A DNA stretch of 64,000 nucleotides, taken from assembly GCF_002355595.1 (NCBI RefSeq), contig NZ_AP017422.1, positions 124,001 through 188,000 on the forward strand, written 5' to 3'. The translations under genes were made by a program, and so were the position numbers. Origin of the DNA: Filimonas lacunae. Its GTDB lineage: Bacteria > Bacteroidota > Bacteroidia > Chitinophagales > Chitinophagaceae. This document shows positions 8,586 to 17,079 of this stretch, in pieces. A model generated the notes under the pieces. The model made no database searches. It saw only the letters and a program-made list of their open reading frames with translations, and was not told where the DNA came from. Numbering within the stretch: position 1 is the first letter of the stretch; each line of letters opens with the position of its first letter.

Positions 8586-8636
8586 GTTGTATAAAAACAG
8601 GGCGTCCATATGCTGGACGCCCTGTTTTTATACAAC
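8586..8636. terminator. Perfect 23-bp inverted repeat, bidirectional terminator
   Basis: Arms 8586-8608 and 8614-8636 are perfectly complementary with a 5-base loop (TATGC). The GC-rich core GGGCGTCCA is flanked by A-rich sequence on the left and a T-run on the right, so either strand gives a stem with a U-tract. It lies just after the stop of the minus-strand lipoprotein gene at 8648 and is most probably its intrinsic terminator. Confidence 0.75.
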
Positions 8637-8647
8637 TGCTGGAGTTG

Positions 8648-9463
8648 TTATAGTATGGTATAGTAGTATTTAGTAACGCCTTCTGATGTAAGGTTAGCTT
8701 CGGAGGTGCCATATGATCTTTCAGAGGTTATTACGTCGCCATCTGCATCATAAGTATAAGTAAACTTCTCCAGCTTGTCTAAGGTGTAAGCTCCGTTACT
8801 ATAGCCGTACTGCTCGGTTTTTGTAACATTGTTTGTGCCGAAGAATTCGTTGCCATTGATGGTCATCCAGTATGCAGGTGAAGCTACACGGGCAAAAGGA
8901 GATGTTTTAGTGTCGTAGGTGTATACGTGTTTGCTTTTTTCCAATAGCTCCGGACTGCTAAGTCCGGCAGTTTCTTTGTTAAGTACAGTGGTAATGTTGC
9001 CGTTGGCGTCTATCGTTATTTCCTGTGCCCTGTAAATAAAACGTGAACCATCTTCCTGTATGTTAGCGCTGTATATGAAAGCCAGTTTTCCTGCGCTGGT
9101 ATAGGTGAGTGAGTCGAATTGTTCTACACTGGATGGGTAGGTGTAATTTACCCTCACCAGGCGGTTATTGGCATCATATACAAAATTATAGTTAGGGGTT
9201 ACTTCCGCATCGGAGGATACATAATAAATATCAGAAAGAATACCATTTTTGTAAATGGCAGAATCTTTTTCAATTCCGCTATTGCTGGAATCGGCAAGAG
9301 ACTGGAATTTACCACCTGCATAATTAAACAGGTATACATAATCATCAGGAGGGGCGATTCTTGACAGGTATTTACCGGTTTCAGTGTTAACAGGTGCATC
9401 ATCTTTTTTACAGGAAACTGCTGCAACCAGCAAGGCCAGGGCAGGAATGAGAACTTTTTTCAT
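8648..9463 (-). CDS. Hypothetical lipoprotein with YD-like repeats
   Basis: A 271-residue protein with a lipoprotein signal: MKKVLIPALALLVAAVSCKKDD, with the lipobox ending at the cysteine of AVSC. It has several short stretches resembling RHS/YD motifs (YVYDANNRLVRVNYTY, KFTYTYDADGDVITSE, HVYTYDTKT), a pattern common in Bacteroidota surface lipoproteins of unknown function. It would sit in the outer membrane or periplasm. It is transcribed in the same direction as the SusC/SusD genes, but a terminator at 9605-9634 separates them, so it is probably its own unit. Confidence 0.65.
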   Translation of the reverse strand: MKKVLIPALALLVAAVSCKKDDAPVNTETGKYLSRIAPPDDYVYLFNYAGGKFQSLADSSNSGIEKDSAIYKNGILSDIYYVSSDAEVTPNYNFVYDANNRLVRVNYTYPSSVEQFDSLTYTSAGKLAFIYSANIQEDGSRFIYRAQEITIDANGNITTVLNKETAGLSSPELLEKSKHVYTYDTKTSPFARVASPAYWMTINGNEFFGTNNVTKTEQYGYSNGAYTLDKLEKFTYTYDADGDVITSERSYGTSEANLTSEGVTKYYYTIL

Positions 9464-9604
9464 GGTATGTGTTTGTTTTATATAGGATTTAGGTTATTCG
9501 GTTAACGTTGCAAAGCACGTAGATTATTTTTAAATATTTTTTTTATTATTAACCCTTAGGTTAGGGGTGTTGTACCGATAATAAACAATAATAGATAGTG
9601 GCAT

Positions 9605-9634
9605 AAAAAAGGGCCGCACCGGAAGATGCAGCCC
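9605..9634 (-). terminator. Intrinsic terminator of the SusC/SusD operon
   Basis: Read on the minus strand: GGGCTGCA, an 8-base loop, TGCGGCCC, then six T. It follows the SusD stop codon by about 24 bases. Confidence 0.7.
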
Positions 9635-9657
9635 GTTGGGTATTAATGCCGATCGTT

Positions 9658-11277
9658 TTATTTAGTCAACCAGGTGTCTTGCATTACATCGTCGGTACCG
9701 CCAAACTGAGATTGAATAGCTGCATTGCAATGTGCAGCGTTTTCGTTTTTCTCGTTTAATGGATATTGCCAGCGGCGTGGCAGTTTATTATTGGCTGTGC
9801 CAATACCTGCACCACCTTGTGCGAAGGCAGGATAGCCTGTTCTGCGCTGATTGTAAAACGCTTCCCAGCCTGAGTTCTGGAAGAAGGCGACATACTTTTG
9901 CTCTAATATTTGTTTTAAACCATCTTCTCCGCCTTTGTAAGCAACATTGGTTTTGAAGTTGCTTATATTGACTGTAACAGTACCTACTTTGTTGCCATCT
10001 TTGTCATTTACAGTAAGTGATTGCCCTTCGGTAAGGCCATATAAGCTTAAAGAGGCGTCAATGCCCTTGCCATACCAGGTGGCGGCATCGGCAGTAATCC
10101 AGCCCCTGTTTGCAGCCTCTGCTATATTAAAGCATAATTCAGGGTAGCCAATCAGAATTTCCGGCTCAACCAGCGAACCAGTAAGGTTTGATTTACTATA
10201 ATAGTTGTAGTTGGCGAATGAATACTGACCAGCTGATGAATTTTCTGATATCTGACTGATAGACAGGTTGGGATCGGCTCCTACATAAGCTGAGAAATCA
10301 GCAGCTGTTTTGCCGGCTGTAATTTGGGCCGGTGCAGGAGTGGTTGTTTTAAATGTGCGCGGATCGGCATTGGCGGTGGTAATGTTGAGATAGGTGCTGC
10401 CAATATTAGCATATAGGCTGTAAGTGCTGGATGCTATGGGGTAGGCATTGGTAGATACGTACTTGAACACCATATTATCGCTGTTGGAAGCCAATACAGG
10501 ATAAGTGGTTGGATCATTGATGATAGCTGCAAACTGGCTTTTGATATTCATATCTGAATTGTCATCGGCACGTTTGCTCAGGCTTATCAGTACGCGCAGC
10601 TTGTAAGTGTTTACTATTTTCTGCCATTGGAGGTATGTTAAACCAAAGATGTCGCCACTGGCATCTACCACTGTATTGGCACTGTTGTTTTTTGCTATCA
10701 GGGCTGCAATAATAGTATTGGCTTCGTCCAGCAGTTTCAGGCTGTTTACATATACCGTTTTTTGCGAGTCGTACTCCGGCTGCTCTATAGTGCTGCTGCC
10801 GGCTTGTGTCATAGGAATATCTCCCACACGCTGTGCCAGCCATATGAAACTATAGGCTCTGAAAAATTTAGCCAGGCCTGCATATATGTTTGTGTTGGCT
10901 GCTGTAGGGTTTAAGCTGGCTGCCTGCTTTTCCATCAATATTACATACTTCAGCATGTCGTAATGGGTAGCTGAGTTAGACCAGTTATAAGTATTGATGC
11001 TCTGGTAGTAAGAATAGTTGGACAGGTAGTACTGGTTGTAGTGTGATACTACGCCCCAGGGCTCTTCGGTTAAATTACCGCTAACGCTTTCCAGTACACC
11101 ACCACCTTTATATATAGCGTAGGTGATGTGGTTAAGGAACAGGCTTGGGTTGATACCTACCGCATCGTTATTGGTAACGTTATTGTTGGTGGTCAGATCG
11201 CCTTTTTGACAACTGCTTACAACAGCTGTAAAAATTGCAGCTGCTGCTGCCTGGCGAAGAATTCTGAATATGTTCAT
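9658..11277 (-). CDS. SusD/RagB-family nutrient-binding outer-membrane lipoprotein
   Basis: A 539-residue lipoprotein. The signal peptide ends in the lipobox VSSC (Cys23). The body is alpha-helical and TPR-like as in SusD proteins, with the family-typical AKFFRAYSFIWLAQRVGDIPMTQA block near residues 130-155 and a C-terminal GWEAFYNQRRTGYPAF...RRWQYPLNEKNEN block. It belongs to the SusD_2-like branch. It would cap the SusC barrel at the cell surface and capture a ligand, usually a glycan or a peptide. It follows SusC by 21 bases and is clearly co-transcribed with it. No glycoside hydrolase or peptidase lies nearby, so the ligand cannot be guessed. Confidence 0.92.
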   Translation of the reverse strand: MNIFRILRQAAAAAIFTAVVSSCQKGDLTTNNNVTNNDAVGINPSLFLNHITYAIYKGGGVLESVSGNLTEEPWGVVSHYNQYYLSNYSYYQSINTYNWSNSATHYDMLKYVILMEKQAASLNPTAANTNIYAGLAKFFRAYSFIWLAQRVGDIPMTQAGSSTIEQPEYDSQKTVYVNSLKLLDEANTIIAALIAKNNSANTVVDASGDIFGLTYLQWQKIVNTYKLRVLISLSKRADDNSDMNIKSQFAAIINDPTTYPVLASNSDNMVFKYVSTNAYPIASSTYSLYANIGSTYLNITTANADPRTFKTTTPAPAQITAGKTAADFSAYVGADPNLSISQISENSSAGQYSFANYNYYSKSNLTGSLVEPEILIGYPELCFNIAEAANRGWITADAATWYGKGIDASLSLYGLTEGQSLTVNDKDGNKVGTVTVNISNFKTNVAYKGGEDGLKQILEQKYVAFFQNSGWEAFYNQRRTGYPAFAQGGAGIGTANNKLPRRWQYPLNEKNENAAHCNAAIQSQFGGTDDVMQDTWLTK

Positions 11278-11298
11278 AACAAAATTGTGTTAGTTGTT

Positions 11299-14200
11299 TT
11301 AGAAAGTAAGATTGATGTTAATTCCATAACGGCGTGCGGTAGGACTTTGTAAGTCGGTGCTGGATGTGCCGCTCAGGGAGTTGGATGAAAAGTTATAACC
11401 ACTGGAATACTGATCTATATCAAAGTCTTTACGTGCTGCGAAGTACAACAGGTTACGACCTACTAATGATATGGATGCAGATTTGATGAAGCTGGATTGT
11501 AACATTTTAGCCGGTAAGGTATAGCCAATGGTTACTTCGCGCAGCTTGGCAAAAGTGCGGCTGATCATATAGTACTCATCAATAGAGTTACCGCCACTGA
11601 TACCACTGGAGAAGTAGCTTTGAACAGTAGTTGCTGTTGTGTTATCTTCCAGTGTTACATCTTTCTGGTTAACCAATACGCCTTTTGAATATACAGGTGT
11701 ACCTGATGTAATCACTTTGCCGGTACCCACATAATAACCGGTAGGTTTTACTGCTCCCTGGTTAGTACTTTGCCATTCTTTCAAACGTGCCTGACCTGCA
11801 GCGGTGTTGCCTGCTAATTCAGCAGCAGTACCTGCATTAATCATCTGGTTGTATACACGGTCATATATCTTACCACCTACGCGACCATCAAACTGGAAGC
11901 TGAACGTAAAGTTTTTATAGCTGAATGAGTTGTTGATACCAAAAGAATAGTCAGGATTCAGATTGCCCAGGAATTTTTTGTCATCCAGTGAAGTGCTTGG
12001 GTTTAATAAAGGAGTGCCTGCGCCTTTTGTATACAGGATGTTTCCTTGCTGGTCTCTCATAAAGCCGGTGCCATAGTATGCATCCATGCGTTCGCCTACA
12101 CGATATCTGTGTCCGTTGATATTTAATACTTCTTCTGTACCATATATAGCTTTCAGCTTTTCTACAAAGGTGGCCCAGTTAACGGTAATGTTCCAGTTAA
12201 GTCCGTTTTTGCTTTGCAGTGGAGCAGCGTTCATACTTATTTCCCATCCTGTTTTACGGGTAACTACGCCATTAACGCTTTTGGTTTGAAAGCCTGTTGA
12301 GTTGGCAGCAGCTAACTGGTAAATCTGTGGACCGTTATCACTCATAAAATAGGTAACGTTAGCGCCTATTCTGTTGTTGAACAACTTCATGTCCACACCA
12401 CCTTCATAAGATTTATTAGTGGCAGGTTTTAAGTTAGGATTGGCTATGTTGGTTGAGTAGTTGATAGAAGGTTGGCCGTTATACAGGGTGGCAGTAGAAT
12501 AAGAAAACTGGTTGGCATACGAAGGTCCATCGTATGAGGAATACAGCTCGCTGCCATAGCCCAATAAACCGCCGCCTGTAGTAACACTGGCACCCACCGC
12601 TTTGCCGTATATAAGCATATAGGCAGAAGGCGCTGTTGCCTGGGTTAAACCGCTTTTAACAGAAGCAAATGATCCACGTACTTTTAAAGCCGATATAAAT
12701 TCAGGCAGTTTTACGTAATCAGATATAGAGGAACTCAATGCTACAGATGGATAAAAGAAAGTACTGTTGTTTTTAGAAAGTGTAGACAGGTTGTCCACAC
12801 GGCCAGTAGTAGTAACGGTGAAATAGTTTTTGTAACCCAGATCTACCGAGTAGTAGCCACTGTACACCATCATGTTAGAGCGGAAGCTATATATATAAGG
12901 TGTGCTTTTGGTGTTTTGAAAGCTGAATACGTTGGCAACAGACAGGTTTTGCGTAGTGCTATAGGTGGAGTTATACTTGAAAGAGCGCCAACTACCACCT
13001 GCTAATGCAGACAGGTTCCAGTTGTTACCCAGCTTTTTGTTGTAGGTTAATAACAGGTCACTGTTGTTTTCAATCAGGTTGCGGCGGTCTTCGCGGTAAT
13101 CTCCATTATAAGCTCCGAATGTATACCAGCCGGTAGCCAGGTAACTATTCAGGTTAATAGAGGCAGGAACGCTTTCTGAACGTGTTTGATCCCAGGTAGT
13201 AACCTGCGAGCGAACGCTGGCGTTTAAATCATCCGTAATTTTATAATTCAACTTGATATAACCGTAGATATCATTTTTATAATGTCCGTGTAACCATTTA
13301 GATGCCTGGAAATAAGGGTTGTTGGCGCGGCCATACTCGTTGTTATACTGCATGAGGTTAGTAATACCCTGTGGGCCTTTCCAGTAGTTTTGTAAGTCCC
13401 GGATATCAAAATCAGCAGATCCATATACACTGAATTCGTATACATAGCTGTTAGGACCGTAAGAAACATCGGGAATATTGGGAGTGTACTGGGTGTTATA
13501 ATTCAGGTTGGCTTCGGCACTTAAACGGGGGCTGAACTTATAAGAGGTGTTGATGTTCAGGTTGTCCATGTTTAATTTCGTATTGGGAGCCATTCCTTTC
13601 TGGTAAGTATGCGAGTACGACATCCGGATATCGTAGTTATCTCCGCTGGCAGAGGCTGAAATGTTATTGGTAGACAGGAAGCCGGCCTCCATAAAGTTTT
13701 TCAGGTTATCTGTGCCACGTGCTTTATAAGCTGTAGGAGTTCTTACACCGGTAGTAAGGTCGTAGGGGCTATCGTACTGCTTTAAAAGCTGTCCATCAAA
13801 ATGCGGACCCCAGATAGCCAGACGTTGACCGTTGTCATATAACAGGTCTTTTCCGAGGAAAGAGGCTGAGGTTGGGTCGCCATAGGTATAACCGCTGGCA
13901 TATTGGTAAAGGTAGTTGGTGCCTCTGCCGTATTCTTTTTGCGGAGTAGCCAGGGCGAGGAATCCTTTTTCTACTTGTTGAGAGCTATTGAACTGAATAG
14001 TCCAGCCTTTTCTATCCTTGCTGCCTTTTTTGGTAGTAAGTACGATAGCGCCATTCTGGCCGCGGAAACCATATAATGCGGCAGCATTAGGGCCTTTTAA
14101 TATGGTGTAGGTTTCAATATCATCAGGGCTGATGTTCCAGGTATCGGAGTTAACCGGAACACCGTCTACTACATATAATACATCTGAGTTGCCACGTAAT

Positions 14201-14712
14201 ACAACGTTAGGGCGGCCCAGCATTTCGGCATTGGTTCCGATAGATAAACCTGCTACTTTACCGGTTAAGCCGGCAATTGGGTTACTTTCGCGGGCTTTTA
14301 CCAGGTCGCTGCCTTTTACACTTTGTACAGCATAACCAATTTTCTTGTCTTCTCTTTTAATGCCAAAGGCGGTAACTACTACCTCGCGCATATCGTTATT
14401 GTCTTCCTGCAGGGCAATGCTGATATCGGCCTGGGTGCCAACTTTTACTTCCTGCATAACATAACCTACATAAGTAAATGATAATACTGCGCCTGGTTTG
14501 CTTACTGCAATGGTATAAGTGCCATCTGCACTGGTAATGGCATTGTGTGAGGTACCTTTTTCCGATACGTTTACACCTGTCAGTGGGCTGCCATTAGCGG
14601 CAGTCACCTTTCCTTTAATGGTAGTTTGAGCAAATGCAGTTACGGCAGAGAGTGCCAGTAACAATAACAGCAGAAAACCGCTGTAGTGGGTTTGTGTCAA
14701 TTTCTGTTTCAT
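11299..14712 (-). CDS. SusC/RagA-family TonB-linked outer-membrane transporter
   Basis: A 1137-residue TonB-dependent transporter taking the start at 14712 (MKQKLTQTH), which begins a normal signal peptide ending TAFAQ; the frame can extend to 14856 but those 48 residues are not signal-like. After the signal comes a CarboxypepD-regulatory-like domain (IKGKVTAANGSPLTGVNV), then the plug (REVVVTAFGI...GLTGKVAGLSIG, DVLYVVDGVP, YTILKGPNAAALYG) and a 22-strand barrel ending in aromatic phenylalanine (ININLTF). It imports a bulky substrate captured by the SusD partner, driven by TonB. No sigma/anti-sigma pair is next to it; a membrane AraC-type regulator lies 210 bases upstream on the same strand. 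Confidence 0.94.
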   Translation of the reverse strand: MKQKLTQTHYSGFLLLLLLALSAVTAFAQTTIKGKVTAANGSPLTGVNVSEKGTSHNAITSADGTYTIAVSKPGAVLSFTYVGYVMQEVKVGTQADISIALQEDNNDMREVVVTAFGIKREDKKIGYAVQSVKGSDLVKARESNPIAGLTGKVAGLSIGTNAEMLGRPNVVLRGNSDVLYVVDGVPVNSDTWNISPDDIETYTILKGPNAAALYGFRGQNGAIVLTTKKGSKDRKGWTIQFNSSQQVEKGFLALATPQKEYGRGTNYLYQYASGYTYGDPTSASFLGKDLLYDNGQRLAIWGPHFDGQLLKQYDSPYDLTTGVRTPTAYKARGTDNLKNFMEAGFLSTNNISASASGDNYDIRMSYSHTYQKGMAPNTKLNMDNLNINTSYKFSPRLSAEANLNYNTQYTPNIPDVSYGPNSYVYEFSVYGSADFDIRDLQNYWKGPQGITNLMQYNNEYGRANNPYFQASKWLHGHYKNDIYGYIKLNYKITDDLNASVRSQVTTWDQTRSESVPASINLNSYLATGWYTFGAYNGDYREDRRNLIENNSDLLLTYNKKLGNNWNLSALAGGSWRSFKYNSTYSTTQNLSVANVFSFQNTKSTPYIYSFRSNMMVYSGYYSVDLGYKNYFTVTTTGRVDNLSTLSKNNSTFFYPSVALSSSISDYVKLPEFISALKVRGSFASVKSGLTQATAPSAYMLIYGKAVGASVTTGGGLLGYGSELYSSYDGPSYANQFSYSTATLYNGQPSINYSTNIANPNLKPATNKSYEGGVDMKLFNNRIGANVTYFMSDNGPQIYQLAAANSTGFQTKSVNGVVTRKTGWEISMNAAPLQSKNGLNWNITVNWATFVEKLKAIYGTEEVLNINGHRYRVGERMDAYYGTGFMRDQQGNILYTKGAGTPLLNPSTSLDDKKFLGNLNPDYSFGINNSFSYKNFTFSFQFDGRVGGKIYDRVYNQMINAGTAAELAGNTAAGQARLKEWQSTNQGAVKPTGYYVGTGKVITSGTPVYSKGVLVNQKDVTLEDNTTATTVQSYFSSGISGGNSIDEYYMISRTFAKLREVTIGYTLPAKMLQSSFIKSASISLVGRNLLYFAARKDFDIDQYSSGYNFSSNSLSGTSSTDLQSPTARRYGININLTF

Positions 14713-14791
14713 GATTATGTGTTTGATGCAGGTGTCAGCTGCACGCGCACAAATGTGGAATTCTGTTAAAGGAATCACAACACGCCCACAA

Positions 14792-14830
14792 GGGAAGGAC
14801 TTTGGAGTGTATTTACCGTGTGGGAAGGAC
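14792..14830. promoter_or_regulatory. 9-base direct repeat upstream of susC-like gene
   Basis: GGGAAGGAC occurs at 14792-14800 and again at 14822-14830, exactly 30 bases (about three helical turns) apart, 80-120 bases before the SusC start. Such spacing is what a dimeric activator of AraC type could bind. No protein has been shown to bind here. Confidence 0.25.
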
Positions 14831-14921
14831 AGTTGTACACATAATAAAGTGTTCATATACAGCTGATTAAAGAATAGCCGGCTGTGTGTTAATTCAGTAT
14901 TACCAAATGATGGACCGAATG

Positions 14922-16034
14922 TTATGCCTTTGCAGGAAGTGATGTTTCGTGCAGTTTACGGTAGGCAGATGGGGTGTAGCCGGTGAGTTGTTTGAAGTAG
15001 TTATTAAAGGATGATTTGGAGTTAAAACCGCAGTCGTAGGCCAATGAAAGGATATTTACCTCTGTGGCCTGGTTCTTTAATTTTTCAGTAGCATGCTGGA
15101 TGCGGTATTCATTTACAAAGCGATAAAAGCTTTTATGCAGCTTATCATTTAATAACTGGGTGAGGTGATGTTTGGGAATGCAGGTTTTTTGGGAAAGGAT
15201 TTCGAGAGAAAGTTCGGTGTTCAGGTAAACCTGGTGTTGCTGCATATAGGTGGTGAGTGTGTTTTCATAGCCGAGCATCATTTCTTCGTCCAGGCCGGAT
15301 TTCTGGTAACGTTTTTCAGGCTCTTCTTCTGTGTTATTTTTTAATGGGGCAAAGTTTGCTGCCGGCTCTGCGAATTTATGTTGCAGCTTATACCGGAGAA
15401 TAAACAGTGGAATGGATGTGAAGCAGATATAGGGAATAATGCGGAGGTCAAAAGAGGGAATGTTCATCTGGTAAATACCGGTTACACAAAATGCCATACC
15501 CGTAAATACGCCTGCAATGAACACATCACTTACACTGTGCAATAATTTTTGTGCAGGATGTTGTTTGTCTTTCACCTGTTTTTGCAGCGTTATTTTAATG
15601 GCAAAAGGGTAGGAGAAAAGGGAAAGGGTTACCAGTAGCTGGTAATAGTAATTATAACGTTCAATGTATGCCAGCGGAATAAACCGGGTAAGTAAGCTGA
15701 TAATGAGTACGATATATACAAAGCTGAATATCATGAAGGGGGTGAGGTGTAAAAACATGGCTTTGCGGCTGAGTGGCTTTTGCAGGTAAGCACGGGTGGC
15801 GGCTAATAGCAGCGGCCCATAACATAAGCCAAAGCCGGAAGTAACCTTTGAATACATGTCTACATTATGCAATATGGCCAGCAGGAAAAATTTAGTGGAT
15901 AGATGGCCCAGCAGAACATAGAGGAGCTTTTGCAGGCATTTTTCAAAATCGTTTTCAATTTTGCTGATGCGCAATAGGTATATAGCAATGGTTGTTTGCA
16001 CCAGTACACAGCTAATAATGGTAATGTTAAGCAT
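14922..16034 (-). CDS. Membrane-anchored AraC-family transcriptional regulator
   Basis: A 370-residue protein with two parts. Residues 1 to about 220 hold seven or so hydrophobic segments (MLNITIISCVLVQTTIAIYLL, MFLHLTPFMIFSFVYIVLII, DVFIAGVFTGMAFCVTGIY). Residues about 265-365 are an AraC/XylS DNA-binding domain with two helix-turn-helix motifs, SLEILSQKTCIPKHHLTQLLN and NILSLAYDCGFNSKSSFNNYFKQLTGYTPSAYRK. This architecture is frequent in Bacteroidota and suggests direct sensing at or in the inner membrane. It is upstream of and co-directional with the SusC/SusD pair, making that pair a plausible target; this is inference. Confidence 0.88.
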   Translation of the reverse strand: MLNITIISCVLVQTTIAIYLLRISKIENDFEKCLQKLLYVLLGHLSTKFFLLAILHNVDMYSKVTSGFGLCYGPLLLAATRAYLQKPLSRKAMFLHLTPFMIFSFVYIVLIISLLTRFIPLAYIERYNYYYQLLVTLSLFSYPFAIKITLQKQVKDKQHPAQKLLHSVSDVFIAGVFTGMAFCVTGIYQMNIPSFDLRIIPYICFTSIPLFILRYKLQHKFAEPAANFAPLKNNTEEEPEKRYQKSGLDEEMMLGYENTLTTYMQQHQVYLNTELSLEILSQKTCIPKHHLTQLLNDKLHKSFYRFVNEYRIQHATEKLKNQATEVNILSLAYDCGFNSKSSFNNYFKQLTGYTPSAYRKLHETSLPAKA

Positions 16035-16342
16035 AAGACAGATATGGGATCATTAAAGCTATCGGGCTAATGTTACCTATTTGTTAATCGGGTGAAGAGG
16101 GAAGGCGAAAAGGCAGTAGAATAACAATTTGTTAATGCCGGAAAATATAAAAAAGGCTTTTTGCCGGGAACAGCCAGACTTGTAGTGCAGAAATATCTGC
16201 TAATACAGGTAGGAGGTGTAGCGGAATTTGTAGTTGCGGATGTGCGGGAAGCCAGCTATCTTGCACTAAGAGAAAACTAAACGCTGACAGCGTAGTGCCC
16301 GTTTTTAGTACGTATGACTATTTCCTACCTCGTGTTTAAACT
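16035..16342. other. Intergenic region with short palindromes, possible degenerate repeat element
   Basis: About 300 bases without a gene between the AraC regulator and the PAP2 terminator. Around 16180-16300 there are short hairpins (GCAGA-AATA-TCTGC; CGCTG-A-CAGCG) and two similar phrases, CTTGTAGTGCAG and TTTGTAGTTGCGG. These recall the short palindromic REP-like elements found between Bacteroidota genes. No open frame, transposase or tRNA is visible. Confidence 0.25.
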
Positions 16343-16373
16343 AAAAAAAGGGTGCCCCAGCGTAGGTTGGGGC
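16343..16373 (-). terminator. Intrinsic terminator after PAP2 gene
   Basis: On the minus strand GCCCCA, an 8-base loop, TGGGGC, then ACCC and a run of seven T. It begins right after the stop codon of the PAP2 phosphatase gene. Confidence 0.6.
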
Positions 16374-16377
16374 CTTT

Positions 16378-17028
16378 TTATTGTGAAGCGGCTACCCGTT
16401 TTTTACGATTCATAAACCATTGCTGAATTCCCCAGGATAATAAAACGGATACAGTGGCTACTATCATTCCTGCACCCGCATCTAATGGAAAATGTTGTGA
16501 GAGATAAATACGGGAATAGGCTACCCATAGTGCATATACCAGGCCTGCAAACAGCCACCAGTTACCGGTTAACAGCAGGCTGAACACCAGGTACAGGGTA
16601 AAGGCTGTGGTGGTATGTCCGGAAGGAAAACTGGATATGGTATGTACCTCTACATATGGCACCGTATGTACCTGGGAAAGCAGGGGACTTGAACCCAGCG
16701 CTTTTAACGGACGGGGCGCATCGGGTATGATCAGGTATTTGCAAACCTGTGTAAAAATGGTGGATAGGGCAAAGGAGGATATCAGTAACGGTAAACTGTC
16801 TTTACGCTTCCAGTATAATACCAGCAGTAATGCAGGTACCCACATAGCGCCATCGCCCAGGTAAGTGCCTACTACCATTATAAAATCTATTACTTTACCA
16901 AGGTTGGTGTTTAACAGCAGGAAAAGATCAATTTTACCTACAGAGAAAGAGCTGTACAGTACAATAATGCCTAATAGGGTAGTAATGATCAGGGCCTTTT
17001 TAAAAAGGCTGGTATTGAATTGCTGCAT
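16378..17028 (-). CDS. PAP2-superfamily membrane phosphatase
   Basis: A 216-residue inner-membrane protein with about six hydrophobic segments, taking the start at 17028 (MQQFNTSLF); a frame extending to 17067 is less natural. It has the three phosphatase motifs: a K...RP motif (KYLIIPDAPRP), SFPSGHTT with the catalytic histidine, and SRIYLSQHFPLD (SRx5Hx3D) with the nucleophilic histidine. It likely dephosphorylates a lipid phosphate such as undecaprenyl pyrophosphate or phosphatidic acid on the periplasmic face. The gene stands 51 bases after recN on the same strand. Confidence 0.87.
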   Translation of the reverse strand: MQQFNTSLFKKALIITTLLGIIVLYSSFSVGKIDLFLLLNTNLGKVIDFIMVVGTYLGDGAMWVPALLLVLYWKRKDSLPLLISSFALSTIFTQVCKYLIIPDAPRPLKALGSSPLLSQVHTVPYVEVHTISSFPSGHTTTAFTLYLVFSLLLTGNWWLFAGLVYALWVAYSRIYLSQHFPLDAGAGMIVATVSVLLSWGIQQWFMNRKKRVAASQ

Positions 17029-17079
17029 GTTAAAATACGCCCGGGGAATGCCCGGGAATGTTGGCAAAGAAAACGAATA

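Noticed and set aside
14713-14856. A 48-codon extension of the SusC gene
   Set aside because: Not signal-like, while the internal start gives a standard signal peptide ending TAFAQ.
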